DNA of 64,000 nt from Kitagawia praeruptora (GCA_037693485.1 CM075351.1:158166501-158230500); one strand, 5' to 3'; positions 37,978-50,043 are shown, numbered from the stretch's first letter. Numbers and translations: made by a program. Notes: a model not told the origin generated them from the sequence alone.

Positions 37978-40268
37978 ATGTCTGGTTACAAGGATGGGAA
38001 TACTAAGATTCCTATGCTCAAGAGAAACAAATATACTCTATGGGAAATAAAGATGTTGCATCATCTGGAAGCAACAGATCCTGATTATCTTGACAGAATC
38101 AGAGATGGACCTTTTGTTCTAACAAAGGTCGTTGGACAAGCAACTGTTGATGGTGTGGTTGTTCCAGAACATACAGCAGAGAAGCCAAAATCTGAATGGT
38201 CAGATAAGGACAAGGAGAATGTTCTTAAAGATGCTAAAGTGAGAAACATATTATTCAACAGTCTTGATTCTGTTCTCACTAACTATGTTCTCTCTTGTAA
38301 AACTGCTAAGATATATGGGACAATCTTAAGGTTCACTGTGAAGGAACTAAGCCTGTCAGGAAGAATATGAGGACACTACTTATACAACAGTATGAGTACT
38401 TTGAATCCAAGTCTGGTGAGTCACTTACTGATACCTTTGATAGGTTTACAAAACTCATCAATGAGATGGCCATGCATGGTAAATATTATGACTTGGAGGA
38501 TATGAATACAAAGTTCATGAAAGCTTTGCCTGATTTCTACAATGAGAAGATATCTACGATTGAGGAAGCTAATGATCTGGATGAAATATCATTAGAGGCA
38601 GTATATGGAAAACTAAGAGCTTATGAACTTGACAAGCAGCAGAAGAAGAGTAGGAGTGAAGGAAAGATGAAGACTATTGCACTTACTGCTCAATCTGAAT
38701 TAAAGAAGCTTCTTGAAGAACAACATGAAGAGATTGCTGTAAAGAACTCAAGGAAGAAGAAAAACAAAGAAAGTTCTGAGTCAGAGACTACTGATATGGA
38801 CTCTGACAACAATGATTCTAAATCTGAGATGCAGGAACTCTTTGCTATGTTTGCTAAAGCCTTCAAGAAAGGAAGATTCAACAGGAGAAGATTTAGCAAA
38901 GGACTTTTTCAAAAGAAGGAGGAGAAGAAGAGTGACAAAGGCAAAGGGACAATTGTCAAGCTTGATAAGGCCAAGATCAAGTGCTTTAATTGCAGCGAGC
39001 TTGGACACTTTGCTAGTGAGTGTAAGAAACCTAGAAATTCAGGAAAGGGTAATGCACTTATGGTCACACAGAAGGATTGGGCTGATTCCAGTGGTTCTGA
39101 AGATGAATTGGATTATGACAACATTGCACTGATGGCAAATGTTTCAGATAAACCTGGATCTCCAAAGAAAACTTCTCCATCCTCTGTTAAGGTATCACTT
39201 CACTCTCTTGATTCATTTGATAACTTAAATTCTGATGAAATTAGATCTATCCATGCTGAGTTTAAGAATCTTATGACTAATTTTAGAATTCTTACTTGTG
39301 AAAGAGATGAACTTAAGGTTAAGAATGATAAATTAGTTGATAGAAATAATTTTCTTGAATCTGAGTTAATTCAAATGGAAGAATACAAGTTAAGTTCTGA
39401 TAAAGCTAAGCATGATTATAGTGTTATTCTTGAGGCTTATGACTATGTCAGAAAAGAACTAGAGGAAGAGAGAGATGTGATTAAGACCATTAACATTTCT
39501 GGTAAAAAAACACAAGAAATTATCGAAAATGGAATTCGTGGTAAGGTTAATGGTTTAGGTTTTGATAAGGCTAGACAAGAAGAAAAAGTAGCTATTGTCA
39601 ATGATGATAGTAAAGTAGAAGCTAGCACATCTAAATCTGAAGGTAAGAAAATTGTTTCTGAACCTAATCATGTTAAATTTGTTGATTCAAAAGGTACCCC
39701 TGTTGTACACAAAAGGATTAACAATAGTAATTCAGATAAGAAAGTGTTAGAGAAACCTAAGAATGTAAACATAGGGTTCCTGTCTAAGTCTCAGTTGAAA
39801 CAGAGATTAGATGGTCTTTCAGAGTCTAGCAAGATCAAAAGAAATAGGAATGGAAAAGAAGGTATTAACAAAGAGAATAATTACAAGAATGTACCTGATG
39901 CACCTAGGAAAAAATGCTATAAGTGTGGAAATCATAATCATTTGGCCCTAGACTGCAATCAAAAACCTTCTTGGAAAACTGAGTCCAGATTCCCCAAGAC
40001 TCAGAAAATTCAATACCAACCACAAAAAGCTTGTTATCATTGTGGTAGTTTACTTCATTCCATTTACATGTGTAGAGAATATCATGAACTGTATTATGAC
40101 TATTATTCTTTAAAATCTGAAACTCCTAGTCACAAACAGTTTGTAAAATCAGAGTCTAAAGTTGACTCTACAACAGGTAAAGTAAAGGCAAAATTCTCAA
40201 AGCCTGTTGTTTCTAAATCTAGTAAGAAAGGATCCAATCAAAGTTGGGTCCTAAAAAATTCTAACTAG
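37978..40268 (+). pseudogene. gag: E4 gag, frameshifted
   Basis: Starts MSGYKDGNTKIPMLKR as E6 gag does. A single G is missing at about 38310 ('ctaagatat' against E6 'ctaaggatat'), which shifts the frame after about 110 codons. The right frame continues from before 38367 to the TAG at 40266. It retains the UBN2-type gag core (NEMAMHGKYYDL, KALPDFYNEKI), a lysine-rich linker, three CCHC knuckles (CFNCSELGHFASEC near 38981, CYKCGNHNHLALDC near 39915 and CYHCGSLLHSIYMC near 40030) and a coiled-coil stretch (about 39290-39480). Apart from the deletion it is well kept. Confidence 0.9.
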
Positions 40269-42321
40269 TTACTTTTTGTTTGAAGGGCACAGGAAAGAAG
40301 CATTCAATTATCTTGGATAGTGGATGCTCTGGACATATGACTGGAAAGAAGTCCCTGCTTACAAAGTTTGAGAGGAAAGCTGGCCCAGTAATATCTTTTG
40401 GAGATGGCAACAAAGGAGAAACTCTGGGATATGGCTCAATTGTTTTGGGAAATGTCATCATAGAAAATGTAGCACTGGTTGAAGGCTTGAAACATACTCT
40501 TTTAAGCATATGTCAACTGGGTGATAAAGGTTACAAATCAATCTTTGACAGAGAAGGATGCAAAATCTTGAATATGCAGAATGGAGACATTGTTCTAACT
40601 GGTCAAAGACATGGTAACATATATGAAGCCAGCTTAAGTGATACATCTTAAGGAATTGTTAGATGTCTCTACAGCAAAGCAACAAGTGATGAAAGATGGA
40701 ATTGGCACAAGAAGCTCTCACGTCTTAATTTCAAGAAGCTTAATCAACTTGTTAAGCACAATCTGGTGAGAGGCCTACCTCAGGAAAATTATGTGCAAGA
40801 TGGACTTTGTGATGCATGTCAGCTTGGAAAGCAAAGAAGAACCACTTTCAAGAGCAAGACTGAAAATTCAATTACTGAACCATTTCACATGCTACATCTT
40901 GATCTGTTTGGTCCAGTAAACATTATGTCTATCAGCAAGAAAAGATTTGCTCTAGTGATAGTGGATGATTTCACAAGGTTCACATGGGTGTTCTTTCTAC
41001 ACAAGAAGGATGAAGCTCCTCAGCAAATCATTGAACTTATCAAGAATATTCATAATAACTCTGAGTACAAAGTTAAAGTACTTAGGAGTGACAATGGTAC
41101 AGAATTCAAGAATTCTACAATGGAGGGGTTTTGTGCAGACAAAGGAATCACTCAACAGTTTTCTGCACCTGGTACACCTCAACAGAATGGTGTAGTGGAA
41201 AGAAAGAACAGGACTCTCATAGAGGCAGCAAGAACCATGCTTGCAGATGAAAAACTTCCAACCTACTTTTGGGCAGAAGCTATTAACACTGCATGTTTCA
41301 CTCAAAACTGTACCTTGGTAAATAGTCATGGAAAAACTCCCTATGAGATGATCAAAGGAAAGAAACCAAGTGTGAAATATTTTCACATCTTTGGATGCAA
41401 ATGCTATGTCCTAAAAGTTCATCCAGAACAACTTGGAAAATTTGAAGCCAAATCGGATGAAGCAATCTTTCTAGGATATTCAGCATCTAAGGCCTTCAAA
41501 GTTTATAATCTCAGAACTCACATTGTTATGGAATCAATTCATGTTGCATTTAATGATAAGAAATTTGGAATTCTGCAAACTGATGAAAGCCATGACAAAT
41601 TGGGATTTGAAAATCTGAAGAATTCTGAGATACTCTCCAGTGATGATGAAGGTTCTCCAGAAGAAATTTCTATTGCTTCTCAAAGGAATGCTACTGTTGA
41701 GGGGGAGCAAATAAATCAAAGAGAACACAGTGATCATCAGGAGCAGATTAGTTATTCAGAGTCTACTCCATCAGGAACTGATCTTTCAGAGTCTACTGAA
41801 GAAAGATCAATAACTAGCAGCAATATGGAATCTACTGATTCTATTGATCAAAGGGGAGTTATTGAAGGCAGAGAGAATTCTTCTACAAGAGATACCACTA
41901 ACTTAGGGGGAGAGACTAGCAGAGTCAATCTACCACCTGTTAGAAAATGGACAAAGGATCATACTGAAGATTTGATTATTGGTGATCCAAATAGTGGTGT
42001 TCGAACTAGAAGATCAATTCAAAATGAATGCTTGTATAGCTACTTTCTCTCAAAGAATGAACCTAAGAAGGTTGAAGAAGCCTTACAGGATCCTGATTGG
42101 GTAATTGCAATGCAGGAAGAGTTAAATAAGTTTGAGAGAAACAAAGTCTGGAAACTGGTACCAAGACCTAAAGATAGATCTATTGTTAGTGCAAGATGGG
42201 TTTTCAGAAACAAGCTAGATGAATCTGGTATGATTGTAAGAAACAAAGCTAGACTAGTGGCCAAGGGTTATTCTCAGGAAGAAGGCATTGATTATGATGA
42301 GACCTTTGCACCTGTAGCAAG
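40265..42321 (+). pseudogene. pol: E4 pol, truncated: protease, integrase, start of RT
   Basis: Frame -1 relative to gag, overlapping the gag stop by a few bases and without an ATG at the junction. Protease has LDSGCSGHMTG near 40316. A TAA at 40649-40651 (AAA in E6) breaks the frame. The integrase zinc finger (WHKKLS, CDACQLGKQ) and core (LDLFGPV, SDNGTEF, VVERKN) are present. A serine-rich linker follows, then RT up to DETFAPVA, where E5 is inserted after GCAAG (42317-42321). Residues of the D,D-35-E triad are intact. RT catalytic YVDD and RNase H are not in this part. Confidence 0.9.
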
Positions 42322-44855
42322 TGTAAGAACCCAGATTTTTGGTAGAATTAAAAACTTTTCTTATTATAATTAAGTGCATCAATGAATAGTGTTTTTCATG
42401 GATGAATAGTGATTTCAATGAACAGTGGTGGTAATGAAGGGATATTTCTATGGATAATAATTTCGATACATGTGGATATTTTCTGAACAGTGTAATTCAG
42501 TGGTTGACGACATAGATAAGAATAATCTATCGTCTAGAAAATGAGATGGTATACCCTAGAAGGGGGTTGAGAAGTGAGTTAGGATACTCACTATAGGAAT
42601 TGAGAAATGAGAAAACTAAGTATGTACTAGGAAAGTACAGAGAGAATGAGTGTATGTAAACGAGGATAAAATTCAGAGAATCCAAACTTTATTTTATTCC
42701 AAAATTGACAGAGAGTTAGGAACATAATAATTCGATTAATATTTGAGGATTTTAAATATTAGGAATCCATGAGAGATTATTTTATTTAAGTGTTATAGGA
42801 TTTAGAATAAAATCATGGAGTTAAAGGATTTAGAACGCTTTAGAAATCGCTAGAACGTCCACCAAAATCAGACGATTAATCCTATAAGCATAAGACTTTG
42901 ATCAAGGCCCAATTACTTCATTAATATCATAAACAAGGCTTCAAGAACAGCTAACAACATGGATTGGGCCGGATTTGAAGTGGATTAAAGAGAAGGAACC
43001 AAAGAGTGATCAAGAAGCCTTAAACATGTGCTAATGACATCACCTTACTTTATCAAAATGACATCAACCAAAGCAAGTGGACCAAGGGAACATTTTATGA
43101 CACAACTCCACTATATTCACAGCTGCTACAAGAGGATAATATCAAAATTTCATCACAAAAAGTAGATCTAAAGATAAGAGAAAAGAAAGAGAGCAAGAAC
43201 CCATTTTCCTTAAGAAAAATCTGCTCCTTTTTAACAAATTCAAAGTGTCACTTCCAAGCATCCAACAATGGTGATATATAGCTTAAAACAAAGCTCTTTC
43301 CTAGGACAAGGTATGGTAAAAATTTGAGAACCATCCAAGGATTTTTCCATTTTCAAATAATTAGTGAAAGTGGTGATGAATAGTAACTCTGAATTTACTA
43401 ACTAGTTTTCTTGTTTTGTTTCTTGATTGTTTGGCTTCCAAAGACTATTCTAAGCAAGGTTCAAGAGTTGTAAGGCCTTAATGACATCCTTAAGCTTGAA
43501 ACCAAGGTAGAGCTCTCATCCATGGCTTTTTAGTTTGTGAGATTTGATGGTGTTTATGACTTGTATGCATGATTTAGAGCATGTATGTTGTGTGGGTGTT
43601 ATAAAAATCTTAAAATAAGTTTTGTGGCTCCAAGACCTGTTGAGACAGTGAGGGAGATGATAAATAGTGCTCATGAGGGTTGGTTGTGGATTGAATGATT
43701 ATTTGGAGGATTTTGATTTTGGAAATATCCGAGTTATAGCCGTCGTAATGATGAAATTTCATTAACCCTTAAAAACAGAGCATACCCGAGACATAAAGCT
43801 CCTGACCTAGTTAATTATATGACTTACCCTTGTAGATCTTGATTCATAGATCATTTTGGCGAAAGAATCGTAGCATTTTGATTTACGGTTTAGGAATTAT
43901 TCTAGTTTTCGTATAACCGGTTTGAAAGACTTTATCGCAGAAATATACTACTTTGATGCTAAGTTCGAGACCCTTAATAGTCAAATTAGAATTTGAAATT
44001 TGGTGGTAAAATTCTAAGGACAGTTAGCAAGATGTGTGAGAAAGATTCGAGTCCAAAAGATTATTTTTCGATTTTATAAATATGTGTTAGTCGAGGTTGC
44101 GCAAGTGAAAACCACTAAGGATACGACTTAGAAACCAATGTTGAAAATGGTTAAGTATAACTTGAATTCGAGGACCGTTTTCGAACCAAACTTACGACTT
44201 AAGTATTTTATGAATAACTTGGACTTAGTATGAGTCTAGATTAAGCCACTAAGTGCTTTGATTGTGATTCGCTTGCGTGTTTAAGCGTTGATTTATAAGG
44301 GGATTAACCGTACGTTTTCTTTGACTTTGTCTAGATTGACCGACATCGTTGCGAGCCCTGTCGTATCTCGAGTACCAGGCAAGTTTATTTACACCTACTC
44401 TATCGTTCAGAGTATACCTATTTTGAATTATATAAAATGTGCGGAAAAAGGTTTTCAATCCCTAATTGTGAGTTTTTAATCTTGTGCTCCTCCTTCCAAA
44501 TCATTTTATTCTTGACTTTGCTAGCGATACTAAATTCTTCCCGTGCAATAATCAAAACCCATGACTTATAATACTGTCGATGGGCGGTGACATTCTTATG
44601 GTTCTACATCTCGATTTATATGTTGTATATTTATAAACTTTTGTAATGTGGTAGTGGACTATATGTTATGAGGTATATAGTTATGTATCGGAATAAGAAA
44701 GGCTCAGAGGGTAGGGCATGTATTGAGTTTTAGAACTTAGCCGCGTGTTGGGGCTATTTTGTATTGTATGTTTTCGAAAACCCGGGCAAAGCTTTTAAAA
44801 AGAATTTTGCAATAATTAACCTAAAGGCAACATCACCAATAAACCAGTGTTTATT

Positions 44856-45586
44856 TGTTAACTCGAATAACTTGTAGAAGGGGGGGTTGAATACAAGTTA
44901 TATAATCGTGTCTGATTTTTGCTTGATTATATGAACAAGAATAAACGAATGAATCAAACTCTTGTTTGTATTAATAAGATCAAATACAAACTCTACCAAA
45001 GGTGTACAATACCTTTAGCAGCTGCTGACAATACAAATATCTCTCTGTTTGTTTCGAACTCTCGAATACAAACCTTATACAGAGCTACGCACTCGAACTT
45101 ACAACTTTGTCGCTCTTTACAATGATATTGAGAGAGTATTTATAATGCTACCTATCAACTAATAACAGAAAGATATAATCTATACATGACAATGTTCTGC
45201 CTTCTAGTCGATAGTTTCCTTCAATGGAAAACTCTTTCCTTCATAATGTCTTCTTGCTTGTTCTTTAAACAAACGATCCTGTTTTATAGCACTTGCCAGT
45301 TTCTGTAGTATCTATAATGACATCATCAGTAACATGACTGATATCAGGATCTGTACACTGCATCAGTATCTGATCAACCATCAGTATTGGACCATCATCA
45401 GGATTTGCTCTCTGTTCCTGACATGTAGTCTCCGATACACTGTTCATTCCTGACTAAACTATACAGATAACTGTCTTACACATAAATCCTATATACAGTG
45501 CTAAATCCTTTATAAGATCAGGATTACAAGAAGTATAATGTGTAAATTCTATTCTTAACATCACAACTTATGAATTATTCCTAACA
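44856..45586 (-). repeat. E6 3' LTR (left copy)
   Basis: 731 bp, TGTTAACTCG...TTCCTAACA in plus sense. It matches 56273-57004 and the E4 LTR. A TATA box lies on the minus strand near 45140 (TATAAATACTC). Numerous ATCAG motifs stand at about 45300-45430. Confidence 0.94.
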
Positions 45587-45600
45587 ATCTCCCCCTATTT
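45587..45600 (-). other. E6 polypurine tract
   Basis: AAATAGGGGGAGAT on the minus strand, directly before the 3' LTR. Two further GGGGGAGAT runs lie upstream, near 45848 and 45905, inside the end of the accessory ORF. Several polypurine tracts near the 3' LTR are a known Sirevirus trait. Confidence 0.88.
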
Positions 45601-45804
45601 ATGCTTTATAATCTGAAGCATAAATCTAAGTTGTGGATGTCAAAACATATAACAATACAACCAGAATAGAATTTATGAATGTAGAATTATGAAGTTTAAG
45701 TACCTCCTTCTCAGATGTAGACGCTTATCTAGTACTTAGAAGAAAGAATTTTAACTATTAATGCTGCTCTTCCTTTACCTCTTCCTAGCTGAGATTCACC
45801 ACTG

Positions 45805-48696
45805 TCACTCCTGGTTCTTCTTTTTACTATCCTTTGTCTGATCTTTATCTCCCCCAGCTTTATCTTCAGTCTGGTGGTGTTGTTGTTTTCTTTGAATTGT
45901 CTTTATCTCCCCCTTTTTGACATCAGTAACATTAATTCCAAGAGATTCAGAAACAGAACAAATGAGATTCATAAGAACTGCTTGATTTTCCATAATTGTG
46001 ACTTGGTTATCTTCAAGTGATTGAAGTCTTGTTTGAATAGCAATTTGAGAATTCTGAATATCTTTCAAAACATCATAATGAACTTCAATATTGGAAGTGC
46101 TTCTATTATCTTCAGTATCAGAATCAGAAAGAACTGTATCTTCAAGTCTTGTAGAAGAAATTGCTTGAGTTGTATGATATTCAAGTAATAAAACCTGATT
46201 AGAAATATCAACATCTTCATCTTTCTGTTCTGGAACTGAAACATGATCATCATCTCCTTCACCAGTATTCTGTGTACTAACATCTTTAAATCCTGACTCC
46301 TCCTTAGAGTGATAAGAGACTGTTGATGTCTCAATTCTAGCTGATATTGGAAGTACATACAAAGGAACACTAGGATCATTAGGATCTTCATCTGGTACAT
46401 ATGTATCAAGAGATTGCTTTATCCTGGCACCTCTTCTGTTAATGATTTCTGCAAGCCTCTCCTTTTGCTTCTGAGCTTTAACTTCTGGCTTTGCATTGTG
46501 ATGTGCTAGGTCATTCTTCTGATACATTTTGATGAATGAATAAGTACCAGCATCCATACCCAAATTTTCAGACCAAGATTCAGGAAAAACCTGATCCCAG
46601 AAATCAAATGATGGTTTCCTAATTTTCTCTCCCTCACTATGGAGTTGATCATCCATACCCTCATTCTCACTTTGACTTTCTAAAGTCAACACTCTTTCTA
46701 CCTCACCTTTTGCCTGGTCAGGAGCCAGCCGCTCAAATTGTGGATCTAAGTCCATCTTTTCAACTGTATCACTTAAATTTAGATAAGTGCTCTCATGACC
46801 TACAGAAAAATAGAGTTTAGAAGGAGTTTTTATACCTGAACTCACATGGAGAGAGGGTTCCTCATATGGCATGTGGCTTGAGGTTTTCTCCAAGGAGTGA
46901 GCTGCTATAGTCTCTGAACCCATACAATCATCTTCTTTCCTTTCAGAAACTACAGGCTCCAGTATACCACTTTCAGGTTCTTTACTAGACTCTGATGTCT
47001 TCAGTAATACTTCATTAGACACCATAGTTAGTACATCACCGTCTTTAAGTGTTGTTTGCTGAGACACACCCTCAAGGTGAATAGACTCTGACTGAACAAA
47101 ATTTGTTTGATCTTCAGAAAAATCAACCAAAGTCATTCCTCCCATATCATAGGGTATCTCACTTGCATTCTCAGTCATCACAGAAGACCTTTCAACATCA
47201 GCTATCACAGCTCCTGAATCATCCTTCCTCTGACTAGATGGTTCTTGTGTTACAGTGACTGTGATCTGATTTTTCCTACTATTCACCACTGGTGCAATAG
47301 TACCTTCTGTTGACTGCTTTTCTCTATCTACTTCCTTCAGTTTTTCACCTTGAGCTGAAGCATCTTCAATAATTACATCCTTGTCAAATAAATATGCATG
47401 AAGTGATTGAAGTGCAACATGCTTCGAGAGTCCAAATTTCTTGACTAATTGTCTTCTGACAGATACATAGAAATACATCTTCATTAAGTCAAGTCTTTGA
47501 TGTAGAAGTCCATATTCATCTGGAAATAAAAGTTTTGGTACTCTTTCAACCAGAAAGTCTAGAACAGGCCTTGACAACTTCACTTTGAGAGAAATTAGTC
47601 CCATAGCCAGTCTGTATGATAATGTAGTTTCCCATGAAGAATCAATATCCAGATCTCTCTTGTCAAATACTGACATAGATGTAGCTTGATTTGTAGAAAC
47701 CTGCATGATATTAGTTGGACTAGACTCTGTGTGTGTAGGTGACAATTGAATCTTTCTCCTTGTTCTCCTGGTATAGTGAGCAAAAGATTTATCCTGAGAA
47801 GACTCAAGAGGTGTAGACACAGAAGTGATCTTGGGATGAGATCTTTGTTCAATAGACACAGTCTTTTGAGAGACAGTATCCAGTAACTGTTTTCCCTTTT
47901 TAAGAACTACAGCCTTTTGGGAGACTGCAGCCTGGCTGTGACTAGGTTTTTCATCTCTTTGTGCTAACAGAGAAAGTTGAATTGCAGCCTTCAATTCTGC
48001 TCTCTCAGCAAGAGTTAAATCATCATCATCTTCACTAGAATTACTACTACTACTTGACACAACAAATCTTCTCTTCCTTACAACTAACGTCTTTTGAGAA
48101 ACACCAGAGGTTGGTTTCTTTGAAACAATAGGCTGTGAATCAAAATTTGGTTCTTGAATTGTTTCAGAGACTATAATGTTTTGGGCTACTTGGGTAGACA
48201 CAGGTGGGTTCTCCTCCAATTGAGATTCCTGAGCCATTTCACCACAAAAGAAAGAAGAATTGTAGAGAGTAGGAAGATGAGTTTTAAGAATTACCTGAAC
48301 ATGATGTGGATAATGAATTGCAGGTATTTCATCTAGATTCTTTTCATTGTCCTTCTTTGTAATGTCAGAGAAAATTCTCTTTTGCTGTTCATAAGAAGAA
48401 ACACAATGTTCTCTACCAAATCTAGTTTCAACATCAGGAATGAAATGGTTAACAAACAATTGCATAAATCTATGATAATAAACCATTTTCCTGTTTTGAT
48501 CTCTTAACCCAAGTTTAATACTCATCTGACTTAAGATAATATGACCAATGTTGATTACTCTGTCATAAAGCAAACTATAAGCAATATGTGATGTAACAGA
48601 AGTAATTTGCTGAAAAGAACTACATTTGCCAGTAAAACATTTAGCAATTTGATCAAAGTAAAAAGACCATTCCTTGCTAAGAAAAGACCTATTCAA
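45805..48696 (-). CDS. E6 accessory protein, main part (963 codons)
   Basis: Continues, in the same frame, the 140-codon segment upstream; the two are separated only by a TAG at 48699-48697. First codon shown is TTG, so it is probably not an independent start. Residues 1-90 (LSKEWSFYFDQIAKCF, MVYYHRFMQLFVNHF) resemble the conserved domain of a retroelement-linked protein common in asterid genomes. At about 214-226 is a serine/aspartate stretch, then LKAAIQLSLL (235-244), which fits a ubiquitin-interacting motif. The long middle is acidic and low in complexity. A coiled-coil-like end (LQSLEDNQVTIMENQAVL) has a lysine-rich tail. There is no signal peptide or membrane span, so an envelope role is not supported. 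Function unknown. Confidence 0.75.
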   Translation of the reverse strand: MNRSFLSKEWSFYFDQIAKCFTGKCSSFQQITSVTSHIAYSLLYDRVINIGHIILSQMSIKLGLRDQNRKMVYYHRFMQLFVNHFIPDVETRFGREHCVSSYEQQKRIFSDITKKDNEKNLDEIPAIHYPHHVQVILKTHLPTLYNSSFFCGEMAQESQLEENPPVSTQVAQNIIVSETIQEPNFDSQPIVSKKPTSGVSQKTLVVRKRRFVVSSSSSNSSEDDDDLTLAERAELKAAIQLSLLAQRDEKPSHSQAAVSQKAVVLKKGKQLLDTVSQKTVSIEQRSHPKITSVSTPLESSQDKSFAHYTRRTRRKIQLSPTHTESSPTNIMQVSTNQATSMSVFDKRDLDIDSSWETTLSYRLAMGLISLKVKLSRPVLDFLVERVPKLLFPDEYGLLHQRLDLMKMYFYVSVRRQLVKKFGLSKHVALQSLHAYLFDKDVIIEDASAQGEKLKEVDREKQSTEGTIAPVVNSRKNQITVTVTQEPSSQRKDDSGAVIADVERSSVMTENASEIPYDMGGMTLVDFSEDQTNFVQSESIHLEGVSQQTTLKDGDVLTMVSNEVLLKTSESSKEPESGILEPVVSERKEDDCMGSETIAAHSLEKTSSHMPYEEPSLHVSSGIKTPSKLYFSVGHESTYLNLSDTVEKMDLDPQFERLAPDQAKGEVERVLTLESQSENEGMDDQLHSEGEKIRKPSFDFWDQVFPESWSENLGMDAGTYSFIKMYQKNDLAHHNAKPEVKAQKQKERLAEIINRRGARIKQSLDTYVPDEDPNDPSVPLYVLPISARIETSTVSYHSKEESGFKDVSTQNTGEGDDDHVSVPEQKDEDVDISNQVLLLEYHTTQAISSTRLEDTVLSDSDTEDNRSTSNIEVHYDVLKDIQNSQIAIQTRLQSLEDNQVTIMENQAVLMNLICSVSESLGINVTDVKKGEIKTIQRKQQHHQTEDKAGGDKDQTKDSKKKNQE

Positions 48697-49119
48697 CTAG
48701 CTCATGTTATCTAGAGGTCCACTATAACCTAATTCAGACAACATAGTTCTTATATTATCATCAGATGGTACATTCTCATAACTATCAGTAACAGGTAAGC
48801 AAAGTACTGAATTAATAACAGATTCAGTAATGTCAAATGAATCTTGTCCTAAATGTAGAACAATCTTACCTGATTGACTCTGAGTAGAATCAATTACCTC
48901 AGCATTCTTCCAAGCTTGTGAAACAGCTACTTGATTAATCTGTGGAGATGCTGTCAATGCATAACTTAATGGTCCATACACCAGAAAGTCCATGATTGGA
49001 TGAAAATCAGATGATACTCCTTCCTTGTTGGTAATAGCTGCAACATGATTGTTTGTCATAAAATCAAAGTCACCAAACTTGAAGGCTACTGATTTAGGTA
49101 ATCTTCTCTGAGCTGCCAT
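48697..49119 (-). CDS. E6 accessory protein, N-terminal part (140 aa)
   Basis: Begins MAAQRRLPKSVAFKFGDFDF; the ATG at 49119 is the first in frame. The segment DFLVYGPLSYALTASPQINQ, followed by SQAWKN and ITESVINSVLCLPVTDS, parallels the N-terminus of retroelement accessory proteins in asterids ('IxFL..PLxYALTxxPxI...FW'), from memory. Ends at GPLDNMS plus TAG, beyond which the frame stays open for 963 codons. Either the amber is a mutation of this copy (from TGG or CAG) or it is read through. Produced from full-length or subgenomic RNA; no promoter can be assigned with confidence. Confidence 0.7.
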   Translation of the reverse strand: MAAQRRLPKSVAFKFGDFDFMTNNHVAAITNKEGVSSDFHPIMDFLVYGPLSYALTASPQINQVAVSQAWKNAEVIDSTQSQSGKIVLHLGQDSFDITESVINSVLCLPVTDSYENVPSDDNIRTMLSELGYSGPLDNMS

Positions 49120-49683
49120 TTTTTATCTGAAAAGAAACTTGAAAAATTCTTGAAATGGATTAGTGATTTTGAAAACTCAAGAGTGATTTTTGCTTTAGAG
49201 AATGTAAAATTAGAGAAAGCAATTACACGATTAGAGTTTCAAAACAAATATATTTCACAAATCTTTCAGACCACTATCCCACGTTGACACGTAGATTGAC
49301 AGGTATCAGTCCCTGAAAAATGCGGTTACCCACGATTTTTGAAAAATAAAATCCAAAATTGATTTTCATGAAATAAATCAGGGTATAAATAAGCAATACT
49401 GATCAGCTTCCTTTTCCTGATGACCTTTCATCAAAATAATCACAAAATGTAATGTGATTTAAAAATATAATTTTCAAATCCTGATGGTCACACATGAAAT
49501 CCTGACCAATATTATCAGCGACTTAATATGGAGTTTCCACATGGCATTTTTCTTTTATCTGAAAAAGAAAATAAACAATTAATCTGAACAGAAAATCAAT
49601 TGGTTAGATATTTTCAATATTTCTTGAAACAAGAAATACAGTCTCATGCAATAATTAGCATTTGACTTCATTAAAACTTCCAA
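49120..49683. other. E6 spacer upstream of the accessory ORF
   Basis: 564 bp, AT-rich, no ORF. On the plus strand it has a TATAAATA at 49384-49391, about 300 bp before the antisense ORF. Several CTGAT/ATCAG motifs occur, as in the LTR. Confidence 0.5.
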
Positions 49684-50043
49684 GTGACTGCTCAGCTTCT
49701 CACGTCTTTCTTTAAAAGAACCAAACGCTTTATGCCATTCTCCATAACCTTTCAATTTCTTTTCTTCTCAACAATGCTTCTCAAACCAAAAATCCCTTCA
49801 AACCCATTTTCCAGATTTTTCTTGATCGATGAACATCCTGTTCTTGATCATCTCTTTGAACAAATGACTCTTCTCATCGAACTAATCATGAATGGATTGG
49901 TTTTCGAAAATATCCAGAGGTTTCTCCTAGAACATCCATCTGTTGGATACAATCTTCCCCTAACCTCCTCAAAACTTGAGGATGAAGAATTTGGCCGAGA
50001 GTCTGAGGTTGATCTTGATGGAGATGCTATTCATTTAAGTTAG
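49684..50043 (+). CDS. Antisense ORF inside E6 (119 aa)
   Basis: Open frame on the strand opposite to all other E6 genes, between pol and the accessory ORF. It starts MTAQLLTSFFKR; a second ATG at 49732 gives MPFSITFQFLFF. The N-terminal half is hydrophobic and aromatic. The middle (HPVLDHLFEQMTLLIELIMN) looks like an amphipathic helix, and the C-terminus is acidic (LEDEEFGRESEVDLDGDAI). An upstream TATAAATA (49384) and downstream AATGAAAATA-type A-rich signals (about 50170-50235) could frame a separate transcript. I do not recognise the protein. It may be a captured host fragment, an antisense accessory gene or chance. Confidence 0.45.
   Translation: MTAQLLTSFFKRTKRFMPFSITFQFLFFSTMLLKPKIPSNPFSRFFLIDEHPVLDHLFEQMTLLIELIMNGLVFENIQRFLLEHPSVGYNLPLTSSKLEDEEFGRESEVDLDGDAIHLS

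Noticed and set aside
45805..49119. Envelope gene in E6
   Set aside because: Its place after pol suggests env-like, but there is no signal peptide, membrane span or cysteine pattern of a glycoprotein.
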